Part shown: positions 34,581-45,100 of the stretch, in pieces
How positions within the stretch are numbered: the first letter of the stretch is position 1
Layout of the letters: every line of letters begins with the position of its first letter
NCBI GenBank assembly: GCA_905221605.1
Contig: CAJNDS010002720.1
Coordinates: forward strand, 1-64,000
Origin: Symbiodinium natans
Lineage: Eukaryota; Sar; Dinophyceae; Suessiales; Symbiodiniaceae
Direction of reading: 5' to 3'
DNA: 64,000 nucleotides
The notes under the pieces: generated by a model
What the model was told of the DNA's origin: nothing
The model's database searches: none
Seen by the model: the letters and a program-made list of their open reading frames with translations, nothing else
Program-made: the position numbers and the translations under genes

Positions 34581-35739
34581 CCCCTTGAGCCCCCAAACTC
34601 CTCAACCCTACTAACGGCCGCCTTAAGAAGAAGAACCCCAACCCCCTAAAACTCCTAAACCCCTCAACCTCTAAACTCCTAACTTCACTCCTAAACCCAC
34701 AAACTCCCAACCCTAAACTCCTAAATCCCTAGACCCTAAACCCTAAACCCCCCTAAGCACCCTATAAGGCCCCAAGACTCAGACCCGCCCTATTGCCCCC
34801 TAAACTTGCCCTAAACCTTAAACCCTGGCCCTGGCCCTAAACCCTTGGCCCGAATCCCAAGCCTTAAGCCCTAGTTTAGGGTTTAGGCCCAGTTTAGGCT
34901 TTAGGGTTTTAGGGCTTTAGGGTTTAGGGCCTAGGCCTAGGGTTTGGGGAAGTTTAGGGCTTTAGGGTTTAGGCCTTTAGGCTTTAGGGTTTACGGTTTG
35001 GGGTTTAGGGCTTTAGGGTTTAGGAGTTTAGGGTGTAGGGCCTAGGGTTTAGGGCAGTTTAGGGCTTTAGGGTTTAGGCTTTAGGCTTTAGGGTTTAGGG
35101 ATTTAGGGCTTAGGGTTTAGCTTTTAGGGAAACCCTAAACCCTAAAGGCCCTCAACCCTAAACCCTTAAAGCCCTAAGCCCTAAACCCTAAACCCTAAAC
35201 CCTAAACCCCTAACCGGCCCTAACCCCTAAACTGGCCCTGAACCCTTAGGCCCTAAACCTTAACCCCTAAACCCTACAACCCTAAACCCGAGCCCGAGGC
35301 AATAGGCGGGTTTAGGTTTTAGGGTTTTGGGGTTTAAGGTTGGGGGTTTAGGGTTTGGGTTTTAGGGGTTTAGGGTTTGGGGTTTAGGGTTTGGGTTTCA
35401 GGGTTGAGGTTAGGGGCCTAGGCTCTAGGCTCTAGGCCCCTAGGTCCTAGGTCCTTAAGCCCTAGCCCTAGCCAATAGACCCGAGGGTTTGGCCTAGGGG
35501 TTTTCGGGTTTTAGGGTTTAGGGTTTAGGCTTTAGGGTTTAGGGCCTGTTTAGGGTTTAGGTTTAGGGTTTAGGGGCCCTAGGGCCCTAGCCTTAAGCCT
35601 CAAGTTCTAGTTTGGGTTTGATCTACTTGGCCCTCAACCCTAGGCCCCTAGGCCCCTAGGCCCCAGGCCCTGTACTAGACTGGACTCTACCGGCCCTAGG
35701 CAATAGGCCCTAAGCCCCGACCCTAGACCCAGGACTTTA

Positions 35740-36100
35740 GACCCGCAGGATTCCGGACACAGACTTCATCAGTAACCAGGACGCAACCCTTGCTAGCGCC
35801 ATGCTAGCAGTGGCAGCCCGCCAAAAGACGTCGGCCAGAGAACACCGAGCGGCTGAAAGAGTCTCTTCGTTGGCTAAAAAAGTTTCGTGAGGTTAACGCA
35901 CCAGAGGCGGCGGCCGGCAGCGGCCAAAGGAGAAGGAGCCGGCCTCGTGCCTGCGGATCCAGTGGAGCGCATCCTCCACCTTTACTATCATGACTTCATT
36001 CAATTTTCGATGGCAGCCACCTGCGACGGAGCACTGACGGTCATCCATGATCTCGCAGTCCTTGAAATCACGACGTCGCGCCTGGGGTCCAACATGCCGG
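35740..36100 (+). other. Exon-like island with one or two exons, unknown gene
   Basis: GACCCGCAG precedes IPDTDFISNQDATLASAMLA and VAARQKTSAREHRAAERVSS-LAKKVS, ending in TGA at about 35890. From 35891 another frame reads GLVPADPVERILHLYYHDFI followed by QFSMAATCDGALTVIHDLAV. Both frames look protein-like and helical and neither matches a known family. They may be two exons with an unresolved junction or one exon with a frameshift. Telomere-like sequence lies on both sides. Confidence 0.4.
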
Positions 36101-36921
36101 CCCTTAACCCAACCCTAAGCCATCCCTCAACTCCCTAATCGCCCTAACTTAACCCAACCTAAACCCGAGGCTGGCCCTAGGACGCTACACCATACTAAAA
36201 CTCTAAGACTAAGACCCTATTACCCCTAAACTTGCCCTAAACCTTAAACCCTGGCCCTGGCCCTAAACCCTTGGCCCGAATCCCAAGCCTTAAGCCCTAG
36301 TTTAGGGTTTAGGCCCGTTTAGGCTTTAGGGGGCCTTTAGGGTTTAGGTTCAGGGCCTTTAGGGTTTAGGTTTAGGTTTTAGGGCCCTGAATCCTAAACG
36401 CTAAACCCTAAACTGTCCCTAAACCCTGAAACCCTAAACCCCCGTTAAACACTAGTCACTAGACTCTAAACTCTAAACCCTCAACCTCAACCCTAAACAA
36501 AACCCTAAACCTAAACCCTAAAGCCCTAAACTAAATCCCTAAACCCCCTAGACCCTACCCCTAAACTTTACCCTAAACCCTAAAGGCCCTAAACTGGCCC
36601 TAAGCCCTAAACCCTAAAGCCCTAAACCCTAAGCCCTAGCCCTAGGCAATAGGCCCTAGAGCCCTAGGCAATAGGCCCCTAGGACCCTAGGGTTGAGTTC
36701 AGGGGTTTGAGGGTTTAGAGAGTTTAGGGTAAGTTTAGGGTTTCGGGAAGTTTAGGGCCTAGGGCCACGGCTTAAGAGTTCAGGGTTTAAGGTTTAGTTT
36801 AGGGAGTTTAGGGCCTTAGGGTTTTGGGTTTAGGGCTGTTGACGCATCGAGCTGCTGCAAGCTAGCAAAGCCACTTTCACTAAACCAATTCTCCCAACCT
36901 GGTTTTCTGGTATCCTTGCAG

Positions 36922-37026
36922 GATGTGGACATGGCCGCAAATGATGTGCCGGCCGACCTTGATCCTTTTGAGGACTCTTGGGGAGGGCCTTCGGGACTCC
37001 TAGAGTCTTCGAGCCTAGAGTTGTAA
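36922..37026 (+). other. Exon-like island encoding a DPF/W motif segment
   Basis: A TTGCAG acceptor precedes DVDMAANDVPADLDPFEDSW followed by GGPSGLLES; the frame stops at 37026. DPF and W-rich short motifs are typical of endocytic adaptor-binding tails, but a single occurrence proves nothing. Its core (AATGATGTGCCGGCCGACC) recurs in degraded form in the satellite at about 29950, 30961 and 32393. Confidence 0.45.
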
Positions 37027-37290
37027 CCTAGAGCCTCCTTAGCCTTAAGGGTTGGCTTATGCATGTTTATAGGCCTAAGGCCCTAGGCCCTGGCCCTAAG
37101 CCCCAAAAGCCCGAAACCCTAAGCCATAGGCGCTAAGCCAAGCCCTAAAACCCTAGCCCCTAGGCCTAGGCCTTAGGCCCCCAAGCCCTAAGCTAAGCCC
37201 TAGGCCCTAGAAACCCTATAAACCCATATTTCCCATAAACCCTATAAACCCTATAAACCCTAGAAACCCTAAACCCTAAACCCTACCCCG

Positions 37291-37386
37291 ACGAAAAGGA
37301 CCCTAGTGGGCGACTACGTGGAGAAGGGAGCCAACCGCGGCCGCAAGTTCTTTCAGAAGCTGCCAAACAAGGCCTCCATGCTTTAA
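37291..37386 (+). other. Exon-like island ending in a stop
   Basis: Between a C-strand and a G-strand telomere-like block, the sequence reads TKRTLVGDYVEKGANRGRKF followed by FQKLPNKASML and TAA. 'Y-V-E-x-G-x-N-x-G-R-x-x-x-Q-K' resembles a short repeat module I associate with predicted dinoflagellate proteins; this is recollection, not a search. Probably a last exon. Confidence 0.45.
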
Positions 37387-37858
37387 GGGGGGTAGGGGTT
37401 CAGGGTTTAGGGCTTAGGGGTTAAAAACTTTGGGTTTGGGGCTTAAGGTTTAGGGTTTGGGGTTTTGGGGTTCAGGAGTTAGGCTGGGGTTTGGGTTGGG
37501 ATTTGGCGTGCACGCAGGGCTTCCCGGATAAATGGGGCTTCTAGTTTGTCTTTCCACTGCCCGCGCTCCGCGTTCTCGACCCCCCCCCCCCGCCCCAGCT
37601 CCTATGGCATTCCCCCCAAACCCACCACGAGACACAGGAGGAAGAGGGAAGTGCAGCGTTTACGCTTTTTCCAACTTGCCGTTCCTTCACTTCATCTGTC
37701 GTCAGTGAAGTTCCTACCAGTGAAGGCTGTTTTGAATGGGTCTATATGGAACAAGCCTGCAAGATTATTCCTCAGCGAGGTGGAGATCCACCATTGCGAG
37801 ACGCCGCCCTAAACGCCCAACCCAAAACACAAGGCCCTAAACGACTAAAACCTCGCAG

Positions 37859-37938
37859 CCAAAATCTCTGCACGCGCCAGCCAGGACGACTGGGTCCGGG
37901 ACCTTGAGCCTGTTGCCTTGACCCCATGTGCGGATGAG
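37859..37938 (+). other. Exon-like island AKISARASQDDWVRDLEP
   Basis: CCTCGCAG precedes a GC3-rich frame reading AKISARASQDDWVRDLEPVA followed by LTPCADE. The plus-strand G-rich repeat begins directly after GATGAGG. It lies 140 bases before the second atpA half and is unrelated to it. Confidence 0.4.
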
Positions 37939-38080
37939 GGTTTAGGGGGGGGGGGGGCAGCGGGAAGGGGCGGGAAGGGCGGGGGCAGCAAGAGCAGCGG
38001 CACAGGATAGGTCTGGGGGTGAAAGCGGTACTAAGGGGCAATGGGTCTTCACTGACGCCGCCCCCGGCTGGGGTCGGTGG

Positions 38081-38645
38081 ATTCTTTGTCCATTCTCGAC
38101 TTTTAGAAAGGTCTGCCAAGTTATCGTACAATCTCGGTGGTGGTAGCCTTACTTCTTTCCCAGTTATTGAAACATTAGCAGGAGATCTTTCAGGCTACAT
38201 AAGCACAAATCTCATCTCAAGTACTGATGGTCAAATAGCTTTATCTGCAGACATATTTCTATCAGGCATTCTTCCAGCTATAGATGTAGGATTATCTGTA
38301 ACACGTGTGGGTTCTATAGCTCAATGGTATGGAATGAAGTATGTGGCAGCTTTGTATAAGCTAGAGCTTGCTCAATTTATTGAAGTACAATCATTCTCAC
38401 AATTTGCAGCTGATCTAGGGCAAGAAAGCAAGAATAGATTAACGAAAGGCTTACGACTTGCAGAAATCTTAACACAATCCAGTAGATCTCCAATAAATTT
38501 AACAAGACAAGTTGGCATATTGTCATTAGCTAATCAAAGTCTTCTAAAAGCTTTAGCAGTTGAAGATGTACACCAAGAGCTGCTTGCCTGCCAGCTTTTG
38601 AGATATTTTAAGATGTTGCTGTGCCTGTGCGGAGCAAGTGCCTGA
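38081..38645 (+). pseudogene. atpA: ATP synthase F1 alpha subunit, second half (organelle-type insert)
   Basis: This continues exactly where the 28.1-28.4 kb piece stops: [76 protein letters not shown] and [20 protein letters not shown]. The frame is intact to a stop at 38645, but from about AVEDVHQ the sequence no longer resembles F1 alpha, so the C-terminus is truncated. It is AT-rich, intronless and free of TTTAGGG. Dinoflagellate plastid minicircles encode atpA whereas their mitochondrial DNA keeps only cob, cox1 and cox3. A nuclear insertion of plastid DNA is therefore my preferred reading; a mitochondrial-type origin is not excluded. Confidence 0.82.
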
Positions 38646-39114
38646 CCCCTCAGCCCGAAAGCCTAAACCCTAAACCCTAAGCCCTCAACCCTCAACCTTA
38701 AACCCTAAACCCTAAACCCTCAACCCTAAGCCCCGAACCCTAAGCCCTAAACCCTAAACCCTAAACACTTCTTGCCGCAGCTTCTTGGCCTCAAAGTTGC
38801 GCAAGGCGATGCTTAAACAATTACTTGGGGGTTGTTCTAAGTTCTCGTGCCTCGTGGGGTTTCGAGATTGGTACGGAGCCTGGCATTCTCAGCCCTAACA
38901 ACCGACCATTGTCTGGCTGCCTGTTCAAGGAACTTACATTAAGTTAACCATGCGAGGGTCATAGAGTCAATAACAAGAACCCAGCATATCAGAGAACCCT
39001 CAGCCTTCAGCCTTAAGCCCTGAACCCTAAACCCTAAACCCTAAACACTAAATTTAGTTGGTCCTTTGTCGGACCGCGTCCACATGCGGCCCCGGTCTGC
39101 CAAGCGGATCCACC

Positions 39115-42100
39115 ATGGCTGCACGGATCCCCACCCAGATTCAGGTTCGCCACTCTCCGGCCCAGGAGAATTCAGGAGCCCACTGGGGGTTTAGGGTTTA
39201 GGGTTTGGGGTTTAGGGTTTAGGGTTTAGGGTTTAGGGTTCAGGGTATAGGGTAGAGGGTTTAGTGTTGTCTTTGGGGGGAGGGTGTTCTTGAGGGGCTC
39301 ATGCATCCCTGGTTCGCGCTCTCCCACCAGAACAACATCGCAGCAACATGAGGTCCCTAAACCCTAAACCCTAAACCCTAAACCCTAAACCCTAAACCCT
39401 AAACCCTAAACCCTAAACCCTAAACCCTAAACCCTAAACCCTAAACCCTGCAGGATTTTCGAGCCTTCTGCCAAATACCACGAGCACGACGCCCTGAACC
39501 ACGGCCTGAGAAGGTCGGCGTCGGAGTCGAATTATTCCATGTCCAACTTCCGGACCATCGATATTTCGAAAGTGAGCCTGAGTTGAATGGGGTTTAGGGT
39601 TTAGGGTTTAGCGTTTAGGGTTGGGGTGTAGGGTTTCTGGTTGAGAAGCCTTTCAGATCTGGGGTTTCCGACATTAGGGGGTACCTTATTGGGGTCCTTA
39701 TTAAAAGGGGAACTATTTGGGGGTCTATACCAGGGGTCCCTTATTTTCGTAAACCCCCGTCTTGATTCTCGTTAAAGTTTCGAAGTTGCCAATCGAAGCA
39801 GCTCAGCATGCGAATAGCCGAGGAACGAGGATCGCCACCAGTGGCAGAGACTGGACACTTTCCATACACCGTTCGGGCACTGCGGCGACATAGAGGAACT
39901 TCAGTCGTTTCGAGAAGCAGTTTGGTTTTCGAAATGCTTCAGAACAGAAAGGCTCCCAACAAGCACCCTAAAACCCAAACTGGAAACCTGCACCGCAAGG
40001 AACCTGCCCAGTTCTACTAGCTAGGACCTTGGGAGATGTTTAGGGTTTAGGGTTTAGGGTTTAGGGTTTAGGGTTTAGGGTTTAGGGTGTAGGTATGTTT
40101 TCAGAGGGTTTTAAACCCTAAACCCTAAACCCTAAACCCTAAACCCTAAACCCTAAACCCTAAACCCTAAACCCTAAACCCTAAACCCTAAACCCTAAAC
40201 CCCAAACCCCAAACCCTAAACCCTAAACCCTAAACCCTAAACCCTAAACCCTAAACCCTTTTCGTGTATAAGTTGCTTTCTATCGCGGCCCAGGATCCCC
40301 CGAAACCTGGCAAACCCGGATGCCGATTCCGGCACGAGATGTTGGAGCAATTTTGGCTCCAGATGTCGAAGCAGCTCCTTTCCCGAATTGGGGTTTAGGG
40401 TTTAGGGTTTAGGGTTTGGGGTTTAGTGTTTGGGGTTTGGGGTTTAGGGTTTAGGGATGTCGAAGCAGCTCCTTGCCTGACGTGGGTTCTTGGGGTTTAG
40501 GGTTTAGGGTTATGTGGGTTTGGGGTTTAGGGTTTAGGGTTTAGGGTTTTGGGTTTGGGGTTTGGTGGGTTTGGGGTTTAGGGTTTCGGGTTTGTTAGTT
40601 CCTTGCCTGAAGTGCGGGCTATGTGAGCGACCGTCAAAATTAGCATTGATTAGCTTTAGTAAGGGACGGACATCAGTTTATGGTTTGGTGGCTTTTGATC
40701 TGCAGAACGATATGGGACGCGGAAGACGATAACCCCAACATGATGATACATTTATGCGATGTAGGGACTTAGCATGACCTAGCGGAAGAGCGTTTTAATC
40801 TGCAGAACGATATGGGACACACAGAAAAACATAACCCCAACATCCATGTCCTTCAGCTTAACAAGTAACATTGACCGCTGCTCATGTGGGATATTCGGGG
40901 TTTAGGGATTTTCGGGTTTGTTGTTTCGGGTTCAGGGTTTAGGGTTTAGGGTTTAGGGTTTAGGGTTTATGGTTTAGGGTTTAGGGTTTAGGGTTAGGGG
41001 TTCAGGGTTTGGGATTTTTCTTCCTTGAGGTTAGGCGACGTGTGGCGCCAAGAAAACCAAGAGCCACGCCAAGATCATGGGTTCCCTTACCACCCCCCTC
41101 TATACAGGATTTAGGGTTTAGGGTTTAGGGTTTAGGGCTACTACCCCCCCTTAGGTCCCCCCCCCCCCACCCCCCATCAAGGCTACTTAGGGATAGTCAA
41201 GCCTATTTGAGGTTATTTAAGGGCAGCCCAAACCCTAAACCCTAAACCCACCCTAAACCCTAAACCCTAAACCCTAAACCCTAAACCCTAAACCCTAAAC
41301 CCTAAACCCTAAACCCTAAACCCTAAACCCTAAACCCCAAACCCTAAACCCTAAACCCTAAACCCTAAACCCTAAATCCTAAACCCTAAACCTAAACCCT
41401 AAACCCTGTAGTATAGAGGGGGGGGTAGAAGGGGAACCCATGGCAAGAGCACCCAGCACCCGCCATACGCATCATCGGCGAACAGTCGGGCAAGAAGAGC
41501 CCTGAACCCTAAGGCCTAAACCACAAAAACCTTCAATCCTAAACCCTGAACCCTGAACCCTCAACCCTAAACTCTAAACCCCAAACCCTAAACCCTAAAC
41601 CCTCAACCTTCAACCATCAACCCTGAAGCCTGTGAGGATGAAGCAGCAGTTCGACCTGAACACTGAGATACTGCGTGGGGAGATGCAGAGGTTTCTCTGT
41701 CATAGTGGGGTGGCACTTTACATTTTTAAAATGGTACTTAACCTCAATGAGGAATAGAAACTGACATTTTTTCAACTATGAACCAGGTTTAGTGCCGAGA
41801 TGTCCGCGAACTTTGCGCTGCTCAGAGCGGACGTGGCGAAGAGGACCTGCGACGTGGACTTTACGCAGGTCCTTGAGGCCATCCACGCGCAGAAGCAAGT
41901 GAAGCTGGACCTAGACTCTATATCCCCCTTGGGAATTATTTTGTATTTTTGTTTACATAAAACCCAAGAGGTTGTCAAACATATTTTTTGTTAAGGTTCT
42001 AAGGGGAGTACAGGACTTCTCCACCATCACGTCGGCCATTCAAGCCAACAAGGCCGACCTGTCGGAAGTTCTGAGAGCTATACGTGAGCACAAGCCTGAT

Positions 42101-45100
42101 GTTGACTTCACATCGGTGTTTGCCGCCATTGATGCCAAGAAGGTGGATGTTGACTTTGCACCTGTGATGGCGGCGATTGATGCGGCCAAGGTTCATGTTG
42201 ACTTCTCACCAGTGCTTGCCGCAATTGATGCGAAGAAGGTTGATGTCGACTTCTCGTCGGTAATCGCTGCCGTTGATGCGAAGAAGGTCGATATTGACTT
42301 CTCCGCAGTTCTTGATGCCATCCGTGAGCACAAGCCCGACATTGACTTCTCACCAGTGATCGCCGCCATCGATGCCAAGAAGATTGACGTAGACTTGGAC
42401 TTGTCATCGGCGGTCACGGCATCATCTGACGCTGCAAAGCTTGATGTTGACTTCTCCGAGGTTTTACAGGCCATCCGTGAGCACAAGCCGAAGGTGGACT
42501 TCTCGCCGGTGATTGCCGCTATTGATGCCAAAAAGGTTGATGTAGATGTGGACCTTTCATCAGTAATAGCATCCATTGGCGCCAGAAAGCTTGATGTAGA
42601 CTTCTCCGAAGTCCTACAGGCCATCCGGGAGCAGAAGCCTGCTGTTGATCTATCATCGGTGGTCGCCGCCGTTGATGCGAAGAAGGTTGACGTTGACTTG
42701 TCTGAGGTATTGAAAGCCATCAATGAGAAGAAGTGCGATGTGGACTTCACCCAAGTCCTGCAAGCCATCCGCGAGCAGCTTACTGTTGGATAGCAGGGAA
42801 GGAGGTGCCCTGTACAGTCCCTTAAATGGGTGTATAATAGGGGGATATCGGGTACCTCAACCCTAAACCCTAAACCCTAAACCCTAAACCCTAAACCCTA
42901 AACCCTAAACCCTAAACCCTAAACCCTAAACCCTAAACCCTAAACCCTAAACCAACAGTAAGGCAAAAGCTGGACGTCTCGCCGGTGCTGGCAGCCATTG
43001 ACGCCAAGAAGTTGGATGTCGACTTGTCGCAACTTGGTAGCTCAGTGGTACCCTTTTCCCTTTCTTGGGGTTTAGGGTTCAGGGTTTGGGGTAGCTCAGT
43101 GGTACCCTTTTGCCATTTGTTGTTTGGTTCAAGGTTCCCTGATAAGCAACTAACCACAAAAAGGGTACCCTTGTTGCGATATGGTTGCTGGGCTACCAAG
43201 GCAGGTGAAGGTTGATGTGGACATCTCGGCGATCATGACCGCCATTGAGGCTAACAAGCCGGACGCACACTTCTCCGAGGTCCTTCAAGCCATCCGCGAC
43301 GTGACCCTGGACGTGGACTTCTCGGAAATCTTGACGCTTCACTGTAACTTTAGATCCTTCGCCTTTTGGGGTTTATTGGGTTTCTTCATAAGGTAGTTAA
43401 TAAGTTAAGTCATAGCTACCCTCCTGAGTGCAGCCGAGGAAGGAGATCCGGAACATCAAAGTCGACGTGGACATCTCGCAGGTGCTGCAGACCCTGCGCG
43501 AGCACACGGACCCGCGCCCGATCCTGGATGCGATCGCAGGTATCACGGCCTCCGTTACTGCTCCTTGGGTTGAGTCATCTGGGGAAGGGTTTAGGGTTCA
43601 GGGTTGTGGGGTTTTAGGGTTTGAGGGTTTTAGGGTCTTAGGTTTTGGGGTTGAGGGTTTAGGGTTCAGGGTTTTTTGGGGGGGTCTGGGGTGTGAGGGT
43701 TGAAGGTTCAGTAGCTCCTTATGTGCAAGTCCAGCTTTCCGAAGCGGATCCATCATGTAGGTTGGTCCCCTTTCTAGGATGTCTTATTCCTTCACATCTT
43801 GCTTGGATGAACCGGTCTTTCCGCCCTTCCTTCGAACTGAGATTGTGTCAGCCTCCTTAAACCCTAAGGCCCAAACCCTGAACCAAAAACCTGAACCCTA
43901 AACCCTAAACCCTAAACCCTAAACCCTAAACCCTAAACCCTAAGCCCTAAACCCAAAACCCTAAACCCTGAACCAAAAATCTCAGAGCCGAAGGCTCACG
44001 TTGAGGCCAACTTCGGTGTGGAGGTGCGGGCAGTGCACCGAGTTGATAGCCCAAATGGGTAGTGCACTAAATTAGTGTACCTTTTTCGGGGTCCTTTTTT
44101 AAGGGTGCCGCCTTATACTGGGTACCCAAAAAGGGGCCCTATTCAGAGAACTACCCAAATTGCCTTGGTTTAGGGTTTACAGGCTTTTGGGGCTGAGGGG
44201 TAAGTTTTTTGTTTGAGTGAGTTTAGGGTGTTGGCTTTGGTTTAGGGTCGTCCATGTTGAGCGCTTCAGCATTCTTGGCCTTGCATGTAGCGCCGTGAAG
44301 CCAAACCCTAAACCCTAACCTTAGCTCAAGGTCCCTAACCTCAACCCCTTAATCTCAAACCCTGAACCTTAAACCCTAAACCCCTGAACCCTAAACTCTA
44401 AACCTTAAACCCTAAACCCTAAACCCCAAAAAACCCTGAGCTCTCTACACTTCATCCCTAAAACCCGAAACCTTAAACCCACTGTAAGCCCAAAAACCCT
44501 GAGCCCTTTGCCTTTACCCCCTAAATCCCGAAGCCACACGTCCGAATCGTAGTTCTTAGTCTGGGTTCAAGGTTTGAAGACTCGTATCCCAATTCGGGTT
44601 TAGGGTTTCGGGTTTAGGGTTTACAGTTTCGGGCTTAGGGTCTAGGGGCACCCGTAAGAGTTTCCCTCAATATGCACCTAATATGCCCCCACATGTTACC
44701 TTAGGGATCTTAAAAAAAGGGTCCCCAAGTCCAAGGATACAACCTTAGTCCAAGGTAGGATCCCATGATAGGTGCCGTGGAACGGCGCTTTCAGGGGTTT
44801 CGTCTAAGGTACACATACGTTTGGCATTTCAGCTCCCCGCCTTCAAGTGGGTGTACTCCCAAACCCCAAACCTCAGACCCTAAGCCCTAAGGACCTTTGC
44901 TACCTTCTAGCTGTAAACCCGAAACCCGAAACCCGAACCTGAAACCCTGAGATGAGAGCACCTGGAGCAAGGTCGGGCTTGAGGGTTGCGGGCTTAAGGC
45001 TTAGTTGGGGCTTAGGGTTTAGGGTTTGGGATTTCGGGTGTTCGGGTTAAGGGCTTCGGGCCTAGGATATATGGTTTTTGGCCGTTCACGCTTTCTGGGG

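Larger units (their letters stand above)
29000..35700. repeat. Higher-order satellite built from telomere-like units
   Basis: TTTAGGG/TTTAGGC/GGGCCT variants alternate orientation every few tens to hundreds of bases, inside a larger unit. A marker, CCTATAAGGCCCCAAGACTC, recurs at about 29090, 30220, 31213, 32862, 33767 and 34758, giving periods from roughly 0.9 to 1.65 kb. Each large unit carries recurring sub-blocks such as CTAGCCGCTAGCCGCTACA, CAATAGGCGGGTTTAGG and GGTCAGTTTCGGGTTTAGGG. Copies differ by deletions of whole sub-blocks. There is no gene apart from small exon-like islands. Confidence 0.85.

Noticed and set aside
29000-36700. CRISPR array or similar spacer-repeat structure
   Set aside because: Repeats are telomere-derived, of variable length and without unique equal-length spacers; the genome is eukaryotic.
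40334-40356. GCAATTTTGGCTCCAGATG resembling the dinoflagellate spliced leader
   Set aside because: Differs at several positions from the leader, lies within an in-phase exon, and an AATTTTGGCT match is short enough to be chance.
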